Made by a program: the position numbers and the translations under genes | Notes under the pieces: generated by a model | Database searches by the model: none | What the model was told of the DNA's origin: nothing | What the model saw: only the letters and a program-made list of their open reading frames with translations | Shown: positions 28,161 to 36,496 of the stretch, piece by piece | How positions within the stretch are numbered: position 1 is the stretch's first letter | Layout: every line of letters starts with the position of its first letter | Source: an uncultured Clostridium sp. | GTDB lineage: Bacteria; Bacillota; Clostridia; TANB77; CAG-508 | Direction of reading: 5' to 3' | Length of the DNA: 64,000 nucleotides | Assembly: GCA_946404215.1 (NCBI GenBank) | Contig: CAMJCT010000001.1 | Span: 62,001 to 126,000, forward strand

Positions 28161-29258
28161 TTACTTCTTATCAAAGATAGTTTTAAATACCCCTTGATCA
28201 ATTAGACTCGCAAAAATATTTTTAAATATAATTAAAACAATAGGTCCAATTAATAAACCAATAATTCCTATAAGCTTAAATCCTGTATACATTGCAACTA
28301 AGGTAAAAATTGGATGAACTCCTATATTTTTACTAACAAGTTTAGGCTCTAAAACTTGCCTTGCAATTGACATTATTATTAATAATACAATTATAGCTAT
28401 ACCAAGATTTATATCTCCATTAATTGAGCATATAATTGCCCATGGAATCATTACAGTTCCTGAGCCTAATATTGGAAGTGCATCTACAAAGCCAATAAAC
28501 AATGCCATTAATAATGGGTAACTTATATTAAACCCACAGACTTTCAAAATATATAAACCTATCAAAGAGACAATAAAAGAAACAAGAACTAACGTCGCTT
28601 CTGCTTTTAGATAGCCACCTAAAGTTTTTATTAAGTCATTTAGATGTACACTTATTTTTTTTGTCCAAACCTTTGGTAGATGATGCTCAATTTGATCTAA
28701 AATGTAGATCTTATCAACACATATAAAATATAGTGCAACAATGGTTATTCCTATACAAATTGCAATATAAGGTAAACTTGTTATAATATTCACTAAGCTT
28801 GTCAGAGCTGTTCGTATCCAATTTGATGCCGTATTCAATATGTCTCCTGTTGAATTTTGTAAGAGATTTAATAATTCATTAGATATGTGTATTTTGTCAA
28901 AATCAAATGATGAAATTAAGTTTTGAAATTGTAAATATGCTTTATCAAAATATTCATTTAATCTTTGTAATAAGCTTGAAGACTCTGAAAATAATGTTAT
29001 TATTATCCATGCCAAACTCCCAATAATAATTGTTATTACTATTAAAAATATTACAATAGAACTTGTCCTTCTGGTTAATGATGTTTTTTTCATAATATAT
29101 TTTATAGCAGGTTCTATAATTAAAGATATTATAAAAGCTACCAAAAATGGCATATAAAAAATTGAGAGTTTTAGTGCTAAAAATGAACCTATCAATAAAA
29201 GCAAAACATATCCTATATTTTTTATTACTCTTGTCCAATAAGATATATTTATTGCCAT
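28161..29258 (-). CDS. AI-2E-family (PerM/YdbI-like) membrane transporter
   Basis: This roughly 365-residue integral membrane protein has about seven or eight hydrophobic segments. It shows the family's conserved C-terminal region with FVDALPILGSGTVMIPWAI followed by a hydrophobic run and LEPKLVSKNIGVHP. Members export autoinducer-2 or small ions and solutes; the substrate here is open. The start is the MAINISYW methionine, because GGGAGGG lies four bases upstream. It converges with guaA across the foldback element. Confidence 0.9.
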   Translation of the reverse strand: MAINISYWTRVIKNIGYVLLLLIGSFLALKLSIFYMPFLVAFIISLIIEPAIKYIMKKTSLTRRTSSIVIFLIVITIIIGSLAWIIITLFSESSSLLQRLNEYFDKAYLQFQNLISSFDFDKIHISNELLNLLQNSTGDILNTASNWIRTALTSLVNIITSLPYIAICIGITIVALYFICVDKIYILDQIEHHLPKVWTKKISVHLNDLIKTLGGYLKAEATLVLVSFIVSLIGLYILKVCGFNISYPLLMALFIGFVDALPILGSGTVMIPWAIICSINGDINLGIAIIVLLIIMSIARQVLEPKLVSKNIGVHPIFTLVAMYTGFKLIGIIGLLIGPIVLIIFKNIFASLIDQGVFKTIFDKK

Positions 29259-29331
29259 TTTTCCCTCCCAATTCATTATATGTAAAAAGAGAGAAAATTA
29301 TAATTCTCTCTTTTATTATTTTATAATAAAT

Positions 29332-29781
29332 CTAATTATCATTTTTAGTTTGACCTTGACAGTTGCAAATGTTTTTAACTGTAGTTCCAACTTGTTGGTT
29401 CCCCAGCTGATTTTCATTTTGAGCTAAATCTCCTAAAGTAAGCATTCCTATTAATTTGTTGTTCGAATCACACACAGGTAGCCTTCTTATTTGGTTTTGA
29501 GACATTTGTCCTTGTGCTTTTGACATTTCATCGCTTTCCCTGCAAGTACAAACATTACATGTCATAATTTCACTTATTGGAGTTTGTTTTGCATCTTTAT
29601 CACACGCAACACAACGTAACAAAATATCTCTATCAGTAACTATGCCACAAATGTGATTGTTATTGTCGCAAATTGGTATAGAACCAATATGATTTTGACT
29701 CATTAGTTGTGCAACTTCTTGGATTTTTGTTTCTGGTTTTACAGAATAAATATTATTACACATACAATCTTTTACCTTCAT
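29332..29781 (-). CDS. Two-CBS-domain protein
   Basis: This 149-residue cytosolic protein consists of two CBS domains. The first begins at VKPETKIQEVAQLMSQNHIG with GIVTDRDILLRC, and the second at DEMSKAQGQMSQNQIRRLPV with GMLTLGDLA. CBS pairs bind adenosyl ligands and act as energy or redox sensors. The several Cys residues (CNNI, CRES and a C-terminal CNCQG) are unusual and may bind a metal or sense redox. It lies 70 bases upstream of the permease gene on the same strand. Confidence 0.9.
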   Translation of the reverse strand: MKVKDCMCNNIYSVKPETKIQEVAQLMSQNHIGSIPICDNNNHICGIVTDRDILLRCVACDKDAKQTPISEIMTCNVCTCRESDEMSKAQGQMSQNQIRRLPVCDSNNKLIGMLTLGDLAQNENQLGNQQVGTTVKNICNCQGQTKNDN

Positions 29782-29944
29782 TTTTATCTTTCCTTTCCAA
29801 AAAAGGTATAAAACTAATATATTATTAATTTAAATTGTTATTACACCTTTTAAAAATTACTATTTATATTTTTTACAAAAAAAAGATTATATATGCACTA
29901 TTATGTTTACAATTTTTTATAATATATCCATTCGTAGATTAATT

Positions 29945-30469
29945 TTAGTATTCATAAATATCATTATATCTATTACTATATGGTGGCATTGGTCCTATAG
30001 GTGGATTTCCTGGTTCTCCTGGAAATGTGGGTCTCATTGGAGGCCTTGGTGGTGGCATAGGAGGTCTTCCTCCAGGAATACCTATTCCTCCAAGTAATTC
30101 TCTTATAATTAATATTTTTATTAAATCTCTTAAATTTTTACTTACAAATTGTCTATTTTCTCTTTTACTTTCAATATTTCTATTTTCTTTTGAATCAATT
30201 GATGGTTTGTTTTCTTGTTCTACTGAAGAATAAATATCGTCAGTCATTTTTTCAATTAAATCTGGACTCATGGACTCCATATTATTCTTACATGCGTTTT
30301 TTATCTTTGGGTATATAACATTATATATTTCTGGATAACACCCCTCTATTTCTTTATTTGAAATGCTTTGGCTTGATCTTTTATATATATTATTATTATA
30401 AATGTTGCTTTGGTAATTTGGATATCCTAATATACTTCTTATGTACTCTTCATACGATTCATTATACAT
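29945..30469 (-). CDS. Hypothetical protein with a Gly/Pro-rich C-terminus
   Basis: This 174-residue protein of unknown family has a hydrophilic Tyr/Asn/Ser-rich N-terminal half, a short hydrophobic helix (NLRDLIKILIIRELLGG), and then a proline-rich tail of PMPPPRPPM and GPMPPYS type. There is no signal peptide. Clostridial surface or spore-coat proteins can look like this, but no diagnostic motif is present. AGGAGG lies upstream of the ATG. It is a single gene between murD and the CBS gene on the same strand. Confidence 0.65.
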   Translation of the reverse strand: MYNESYEEYIRSILGYPNYQSNIYNNNIYKRSSQSISNKEIEGCYPEIYNVIYPKIKNACKNNMESMSPDLIEKMTDDIYSSVEQENKPSIDSKENRNIESKRENRQFVSKNLRDLIKILIIRELLGGIGIPGGRPPMPPPRPPMRPTFPGEPGNPPIGPMPPYSNRYNDIYEY

Positions 30470-30540
30470 ATAATAACCTCCTATTTGAATTTATTTTATT
30501 ATATGTATAACCTTATTAAGACGTGACTTTGAATACTCTC

Positions 30541-31944
30541 TTACAGATTATTTACAATTTTTTTAAATTGATTCCCTCTATCTACTGCATTTTTAAACAT
30601 ATCAAAACTTGCACTAGCAGGCGAAAATAAAACCACTTCTCCTTTCTTTGCGATTTTTTTTGCAAGATTTACGGTTTGTTCTAAATTTTCACACATATAT
30701 ATGTCTATTTTCTTATTTTGAATTTCCAATTCTGCTTTTACAGCATCAAATATTTTACCAGCTGTCTGGCCAATTAAAATTAGGTTTCTAACCTTATCCA
30801 CTATTGGTTTTGCAATAGGTTTATAATCTAAATTTTTATCATACCCTCCTGCAATTAAAGTAATTGATTCTTTATCAAATGCATTTATCCCTGCCAAAGT
30901 TCTTGTGGGTGAAGAACTTGCAGAATCGTTATACCATTTTACTCCATATAACTCTCTTACTAATTCAATTCTATGTTCTACAGGTTTGAAATTTTTAACA
31001 GCTTTTATTGCTATGTCTGGATTTACCAATGTCTTAGTAGCAGCAAAAGCTGCTGCAATATTTTGAAAATTATGTTTTCCTTTAAGAATTACATCTTTTG
31101 TATCCAAAATATGTTTTCTTATTTTATCTTCGCATTCTTTTATAACATTACCATCTATTATAAAACCATTATCTAATTTTTCTTTATCACTAAAGAAAAT
31201 AACATTGCTTATAGCTTCTTTAGCGCAATTTCTTGTTATTTCATTATCATAATTTAAAACTAAAATTCCATCTTCATTTTGAAATTTAAAAATATTCTTT
31301 TTTGCTTCAATATATTCTTCATAATCTTTGTGTATATTTAAATGATTTGGTGTTATATTAGTAATAAGTGCAATATCTGGACTTATATTCATTCCCATTA
31401 ACTGAAAACTGCTTAGCTCCAATACAACAATGTCTTCCGACCTTATCTCTTCAAGTTTTGTAAATAATGGAGTTCCTATATTGCCACCTAGAAATGTTTT
31501 GTAACCCGCTTCTTTTAAAATTGCATTAATTAGACTTGTTGTTGTTGTTTTCCCATCACTTCCTGTAACTCCAATAATTTTACATGGACACATCTTCATT
31601 AACATCTCTATTTCAGTTGTAACTAATGCTCCTCTTTTTTCTTCTGCTTCTAATTGTGGTTTTGTAGGTAGACAACTAGGTGAACGAAATATAATGTCAA
31701 AATCCTGTAGATTATCTAAACATTTTTCTCCTAAAAAGAATTTATATCCATAATTAGTTATTTTATCCATTATCTCTTTTGGTATTTTATCTATTTCTCT
31801 TTCATCAAACACTGTGACTTTTGCTTTTTTATCATACATATAATCTAACAAAGGTACATTGCTAACACCTAATCCTATTATAGCCACCTTTCTATATCTT
31901 ATGTATTCATTAAATTCTTCCAATTTTTTATTTTTAAAATTCAT
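30541..31944 (-). CDS. murD: UDP-N-acetylmuramoyl-L-alanine:D-glutamate ligase
   Basis: This 467-residue cytosolic peptidoglycan precursor enzyme adds D-Glu to UDP-MurNAc-L-Ala. The Rossmann-like N-terminal domain has VAIIGLGVSN. The Mur ligase ATP site is GVTGSDGKTTTTS (near residue 120). The central PNHLNIHKDYEEY and the C-terminal KWYNDSASSSPTRTLAGI with LIAGGYDK are typical of MurD. The start is the MNFKNKK methionine, seven bases after GAGGAG; the longer frame has no site. It stands alone rather than in a dcw cluster. Confidence 0.95.
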   Translation of the reverse strand: MNFKNKKLEEFNEYIRYRKVAIIGLGVSNVPLLDYMYDKKAKVTVFDEREIDKIPKEIMDKITNYGYKFFLGEKCLDNLQDFDIIFRSPSCLPTKPQLEAEEKRGALVTTEIEMLMKMCPCKIIGVTGSDGKTTTTSLINAILKEAGYKTFLGGNIGTPLFTKLEEIRSEDIVVLELSSFQLMGMNISPDIALITNITPNHLNIHKDYEEYIEAKKNIFKFQNEDGILVLNYDNEITRNCAKEAISNVIFFSDKEKLDNGFIIDGNVIKECEDKIRKHILDTKDVILKGKHNFQNIAAAFAATKTLVNPDIAIKAVKNFKPVEHRIELVRELYGVKWYNDSASSSPTRTLAGINAFDKESITLIAGGYDKNLDYKPIAKPIVDKVRNLILIGQTAGKIFDAVKAELEIQNKKIDIYMCENLEQTVNLAKKIAKKGEVVLFSPASASFDMFKNAVDRGNQFKKIVNNL

Positions 31945-32122
31945 TTCTACCACTCCTCTTAATATAAATGTCTTAAGCATTATATATCAATTTAATTAAA
32001 AAAACAAATTTTATAAGTATATTTTATATTTTTTTGTTTAAAATAATTATATAAATAGGAACCTGAACTACTTATATTTTAATTGTAATTCCTATTTTCT
32101 TATTAAAATGGAGGTGACTCTA

Positions 32123-32230
32123 ATGTCTAACAAAGAAAACAAAAATAATAAAAGCAACAAAAATAATAACAACAATAGGAATACTCAAAACAATAATAAT
32201 GAACAACAAAACAATAAAAACTGTAGATAG
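32123..32230 (+). CDS. 35-residue Asn-rich small protein
   Basis: ATG at 32123 is preceded by GGAGGTGA at a normal distance. It encodes a very polar peptide almost wholly of Asn, Lys, Gln and Ser, ending in NCR. Half of its residues are Asn. The strong ribosome site argues for expression, although AT-rich sequence can mimic such a frame. No function can be assigned. The surrounding 31945-32335 stretch holds no other gene. Confidence 0.45.
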   Translation: MSNKENKNNKSNKNNNNNRNTQNNNNEQQNNKNCR

Positions 32231-32335
32231 GTAATTTCTATTTACTTAAAAAATTCATTACTATATATATTATTATATTATATTAATAAATGGCTATAAA
32301 ACTTTTATAAATTTTAATAACTAATTTTGATTAGC

Positions 32336-32386
32336 AGAATAATAAAAAGTTAATATATAAAAAATATATTAACTTTTTATTATTCT
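32336..32386 (-). terminator. Terminator of upp with a 22-bp stem
   Basis: Two perfectly complementary 22-base arms (32336-32357 and 32365-32386) flank a 7-base loop, ten bases past the upp stop. The arms include T and A runs, so it may act in both directions. Confidence 0.8.
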
Positions 32387-32395
32387 ATATTATTT

Positions 32396-33025
32396 TTATT
32401 CTTTGGTTCCAAATATTCTGTCACCAGCATCTCCAAGTCCTGGGACAATATAACCAATTTCATTTAGCCTTTCATCTATTGCTGCTGTAAAAACTTGAAC
32501 ATCTGGGTGTAATTGTTCTATTTTTTTTATTCCTTCTGGTGCAGATATTATACTTAAAAATTTAATTTTTTTAACCCCATCATCTTTAAGCATAGTAATT
32601 GTGTCACATGCAGAGCCACCAGTTGCAAGCATTGGATCTAAAACAATTACTTCTCTATTTGCTATATCTTTTGGCATTTTATAATAGTAATGAACTGGTT
32701 TTAATGTTTGTTCATTTCTATATAATCCAACATGACCTATTTTTGCATTTGGAATAACATTTATTAAGCCATCTAGCATTCCAGTTCCAGCTCTTAATAT
32801 TGGAACAAATGCATATTTATTTTCATTAAATTTTTTTACTTTTGTTTTACAAATAGGTGTTTCAACTTCAACTTCTTCTAACTTGGCATCGGATAGAGCC
32901 TCATAACAAAGAAATGTTGCTATTTCTCCTATTATTTCTCTAAATTCCTTTGTTCCTGTTCTTTTATCTCTTATTATAGATAATTTATGTTCTATTAATG
33001 GATTATTTAAAACAAATGGTTTCAC
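32396..33025 (-). CDS. upp: Uracil phosphoribosyltransferase
   Basis: This 209-residue salvage enzyme makes UMP from uracil and PRPP. The PRPP-binding segment is VIVLDPMLATGGSACDTI (about 128-145). The C-terminal uracil-binding IGYIVPGLGDAGDRIFGT is fully conserved. The length is the family norm. It follows the uracil permease gene by 23 bases on the same strand, forming a uracil uptake and salvage operon, with a long terminator hairpin directly after it. Confidence 0.97.
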   Translation of the reverse strand: MKPFVLNNPLIEHKLSIIRDKRTGTKEFREIIGEIATFLCYEALSDAKLEEVEVETPICKTKVKKFNENKYAFVPILRAGTGMLDGLINVIPNAKIGHVGLYRNEQTLKPVHYYYKMPKDIANREVIVLDPMLATGGSACDTITMLKDDGVKKIKFLSIISAPEGIKKIEQLHPDVQVFTAAIDERLNEIGYIVPGLGDAGDRIFGTKE

Positions 33026-33048
33026 TTTTCTCTCCTTAGATATAATAC

Positions 33049-34395
33049 TTAATATTTTTTTATTTTTTCTTCATTTTTATTTGCATTGCTTTTTTCTGCT
33101 ATTTCCTTTATTTCTTCTTTTTCTGGTGGCAATAATAGATTCAATATAATTCCAAATATTGCAGCTAAACTCATTCCAGAAATTGTTATAGACAAATCTC
33201 CAGATGTAATTGATATAACAGCTCCTCCTAAACCTAAAACAAGCATAGTAGAGGCAACAATTACATTTTTAGATTTTCCAAAGTCTATTTGGTTTTGAAT
33301 TAATACTTTAAGTCCATTTACAGAGATAAATCCATAAAGTAGTAATGATACTCCTCCTAGAACCGCATTAGGTATTGTAGATACAATTGCTGTAAATTTT
33401 CCAAGAAAACCTAAGCATATTGCAAATATTGCAGCCAAACCTATTACCCATACAGATGCAACTTTTGTCATTCCCACAACAGATGTATTTTCTCCATATG
33501 TTGTATTTGCTGGTCCACCTAATATACCTGCTACAAATGTTGCTAAACCATCTCCTAATAATGTTTTGTCTAGTCCAGGGTTCTTTAATAAATCTTTTCC
33601 AATTATTGTTCCCAAAGCAGTATGATCCCCAATATGCTCTGCCATAGTTACTAGAGCAATTGGTGCTATTGTTAGAAGCGCCGTAAAGCTTGGTGTATAA
33701 TTTAAAAATGGTAATACAAAACTAGGCATACTAAAAAATGATGCTTCTAAAACTGGTTTAAAATCTACCAATCCAAAGCAAATAGAAGCTATATATCCAA
33801 CAACTATCCCTATTAGAAATGGTATTATTTTTATAAATCCTTTACCCTTAACCATAACTACAGCTGTTGTTAAAAATGTTATTAGTGCAACTGCCACACA
33901 TCTCCAATCTACTTCTATTCCAGAGGAAAGTCCTATTTGAGAAATAGCACTTGGTGCTAATCCTAGACCTATTATCATTATCATAGGACCTATAACAATA
34001 GGTGGTAACAGTTTATCTATCCAATTTTTTCCTATTAATTTAATAATCAATGCAAATATTATGTATATTAATCCTACTGCCATTATTCCTGTCATAGCTC
34101 CAGAAATACCACCTTTTAGGAAAGCTGCTGCTAGTGGAGCAATAAATGCAAAAGAGCTTCCTAAATATACTGGAGATTTTCCTTTAGTACATAAAATATA
34201 AATTAATGTTCCTATTCCTGAAGAAACTAATGCAACAGGTATTGTAAGTACAGTTTCTCCTGCTGCTGAATTAACTAAAATTGGTACTAATATTGTTGCA
34301 CCAAACATTGCAAAAACATGTTGCAATGCTAAAACGATCCATTTACCAATTTTAGGTTTTTCGTTAACATCTAAAAGTAATTTTTCTTGATTCAT
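33049..34395 (-). CDS. uraA: Uracil/xanthine permease
   Basis: This roughly 448-residue membrane protein of the NCS2 nucleobase-cation symporter family has about 12-14 hydrophobic segments. The N-terminal LALQHVFAMFGATILVP is the classic UraA signature. LVTMAEHIGDHTALG with the proton-coupled Glu and GLATFVAGILGGPANTTYGE with the substrate-site Glu are present. ATG at 34395 has AGGAGG seven bases upstream. It is the first gene of the operon with upp. No PyrR-type attenuator was recognised before it. Confidence 0.95.
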   Translation of the reverse strand: MNQEKLLLDVNEKPKIGKWIVLALQHVFAMFGATILVPILVNSAAGETVLTIPVALVSSGIGTLIYILCTKGKSPVYLGSSFAFIAPLAAAFLKGGISGAMTGIMAVGLIYIIFALIIKLIGKNWIDKLLPPIVIGPMIMIIGLGLAPSAISQIGLSSGIEVDWRCVAVALITFLTTAVVMVKGKGFIKIIPFLIGIVVGYIASICFGLVDFKPVLEASFFSMPSFVLPFLNYTPSFTALLTIAPIALVTMAEHIGDHTALGTIIGKDLLKNPGLDKTLLGDGLATFVAGILGGPANTTYGENTSVVGMTKVASVWVIGLAAIFAICLGFLGKFTAIVSTIPNAVLGGVSLLLYGFISVNGLKVLIQNQIDFGKSKNVIVASTMLVLGLGGAVISITSGDLSITISGMSLAAIFGIILNLLLPPEKEEIKEIAEKSNANKNEEKIKKY

Positions 34396-34458
34396 CAAAA
34401 ATCCTCCTTTAAATTTTAATTTTTGAAATGTAAAAAAGATAATGAAAAGATTACAAAA

Positions 34459-34494
34459 AAAGATATTAATTTTAAAATAAAAATTAATATCTTT
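34459..34494 (-). terminator. Terminator after the small membrane-protein frame
   Basis: Perfect 15-base arms, AAAGATATTAATTTT (34459-34473) and its complement (34480-34494), are followed by a T run in the minus direction. It ends the small gene directly upstream and insulates uraA. Confidence 0.8.
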
Positions 34495-34603
34495 AAATTA
34501 TAATATTTATAAATAAAAATTCAAAAATTACTAAAGCAACAGCTATGCAAACTGTTTTCTTAATTGTATTCATATTTTGTAATTTATTGAATAAACATGT
34601 CAT
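34493..34603 (-). CDS. 36-residue putative small membrane protein
   Basis: The frame starts at ATG 34601-34603 with AGGGTG six bases upstream and stops inside the base of the terminator hairpin. The N-terminal 16 residues are polar and basic. The rest is one strongly hydrophobic segment (VCIAVALVIFEFLFINIII). A ribosome site, a single membrane helix and an immediate terminator together support a real small gene. No function can be given. It lies between hydA and uraA. Confidence 0.5.
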   Translation of the reverse strand: MTCLFNKLQNMNTIKKTVCIAVALVIFEFLFINIII

Positions 34604-34675
34604 TTTTTACACCCTAGAAAAATATATACTATTTGTAAAAAAATTGCAAGAGATTTTATAAAATTTTAAACTATT

Positions 34676-36439
34676 TTAGTTATCACTACTAAAATTATAT
34701 TTATTTCTTTCTTTATAAGTAGTGTGCAATAGCTTTTCTGCTCTGTAACTTCCAGGTTTTTCTAAAAATTCTTCATAAATTTTTTTGACTACTGGATTTT
34801 CATGTGATTTTCTAATTGTGCTTTTTTCGTCTATAGAATACAAACTATCAGCTCTTAATTTTCTTACATCTACATCTGAGCGTATTTTAGAGTTTTTTAT
34901 TGGCTGACCACCTCCCATTACACATCCACCAGGGCAAGCCATTATCTCTACAAATTGATAGTTAGCTTTACCATTTTTAATTTCTTCTAAGATTTCTTTA
35001 GCATTTGCTAAACCACTTGCTGCAACCACTTTAATATCTTTACCTGCAATATTTACTGTTGCCTTTTTTATTCCGTCTCCCCCTCGTACTTGTTCAAAAT
35101 TAATTTTTTCTAAATTTTCTCCTGTTAAAGTATCTTGAGCTGTTCTTAGTGCCGCTTCCATTACTCCTCCTGTTGTACCAAAAATTGCAGCTGCTCCTGT
35201 TGCTTCCCCCATTGGATTGTCAAAATTAGAATCTTCTAATTCATTAAATTCCATATTAGCTTGTTTTATCATTCTAGCAAGTTCTCGAGTTGTAATAACA
35301 TTATCTACATCATATAATCCATTATTTTTCATTTCATTACGTTGTCTTTCAAATTTTTTAGCTATACAAGGCATAACAGACACTACGTAAATTTTTTCTG
35401 GGTCAATTCCTTCTTTTTTAGCAAAATATGTTTTTATAAGTGCTCCAAACATTTGATGTGGAGATTTACATGTTGATAAATGTGGTAGGAGTTCTGGATA
35501 GTTCATCTCAATATATTTTATCCATCCAGGGCTACAAGATGTTATCATTGGAAGATTATCATTTTCTGTAAATCTTTCTATAAATTCATTTGCTTCTTCC
35601 ATAATTGTAAAATCTGCACCTGTGTTTGTATCAAATACTTTATCAAATCCCATTCTTTTTAGTGCTGTTACCATTTTACCTGTAACATTTGTACCTATTG
35701 GCATTCCAAATTCTTCTCCAAGTGCGACTCTTACAGCTGGTGCAGCCTGTGCTATAACATATGAATTTGGATCTTTTAATTTGTTCCATACATCAGCAGT
35801 TGTATCTTTTTCATGTAATGCTCCAGTTGGACAGTTTTCTATACATTGACCACAGAATGTACAATTTACATCATTTAAACTTTTATTTTCTATTGTAGAA
35901 ACACAAGAGTCAAATCCTCTATTTACAACGTCTATAGCTCCTACTTTTTGAATATTTTTACATGTTGCAACACATCTTTTGCACAAAATACATTTATTAA
36001 AGTCTCTAACTATAGATGGTGATTCATCATCTATCTCATGCTCACACAACTCTCCTTGATAATTTATTGTATTTATATTATATTTAATAGCTAAAGCCTG
36101 TAATTCACAATTTCCTGAACGTAGGCAAGTTAAACAATCTTTATGATGATTCGAAATTAACAAATCTAAAACAGTTCTTCTTGCCTCCATTACGCTTGCA
36201 GAATTTGTATGAACTATCATTCCTTCTTCTACTTTTTGAATACATGAAGTTGCAAAACCTCTTCTTCCTTCTACCTCAACAATGCACATTCTACAATCTC
36301 CCGCATTATTTATATCTTTCAAAAAGCAAAGAGTTGGTATATCTATTCCTACTGTTTTAGCTGCATTTAATATTGTTGTTCCTTCAGATACTTGTACTTT
36401 TTGATTATCAATTATAAGATTAACCATTTTTTTTTCCAT
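34676..36439 (-). CDS. hydA: [FeFe] hydrogenase catalytic subunit
   Basis: This 587-residue protein is the hydrogen-evolving subunit of a multimeric NAD(P)-linked hydrogenase. The order is a 2Fe-2S domain (CFLKDINNAGDCRMC), a His-ligated 4Fe-4S cluster (HHKDCLTCLRSGNC), two 4Fe-4S clusters (CILCKRCVATC and CTFCGQCIENCP), then the H-cluster domain with TSCSPGW, MPCIAKKFE and MACPGGCVMGGGQP. A C-terminal small-subunit-like tail is present. AAAGGA lies eight bases before the first ATG. It is the last gene of the nuoE-nuoF-hydA operon and probably reoxidises NADH and ferredoxin together. Confidence 0.96.
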   Translation of the reverse strand: MEKKMVNLIIDNQKVQVSEGTTILNAAKTVGIDIPTLCFLKDINNAGDCRMCIVEVEGRRGFATSCIQKVEEGMIVHTNSASVMEARRTVLDLLISNHHKDCLTCLRSGNCELQALAIKYNINTINYQGELCEHEIDDESPSIVRDFNKCILCKRCVATCKNIQKVGAIDVVNRGFDSCVSTIENKSLNDVNCTFCGQCIENCPTGALHEKDTTADVWNKLKDPNSYVIAQAAPAVRVALGEEFGMPIGTNVTGKMVTALKRMGFDKVFDTNTGADFTIMEEANEFIERFTENDNLPMITSCSPGWIKYIEMNYPELLPHLSTCKSPHQMFGALIKTYFAKKEGIDPEKIYVVSVMPCIAKKFERQRNEMKNNGLYDVDNVITTRELARMIKQANMEFNELEDSNFDNPMGEATGAAAIFGTTGGVMEAALRTAQDTLTGENLEKINFEQVRGGDGIKKATVNIAGKDIKVVAASGLANAKEILEEIKNGKANYQFVEIMACPGGCVMGGGQPIKNSKIRSDVDVRKLRADSLYSIDEKSTIRKSHENPVVKKIYEEFLEKPGSYRAEKLLHTTYKERNKYNFSSDN

Positions 36440-36496
36440 TATAAAATTCCTTTCTTATTATATAATAAATTTACCTACAATTGCTGTTTACACCTA

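Noticed and set aside
34400..34500. Pyrimidine attenuator before uraA
   Set aside because: The hairpin fits as the terminator of the small gene upstream. No PyrR-binding motif or alternative antiterminator was recognised.
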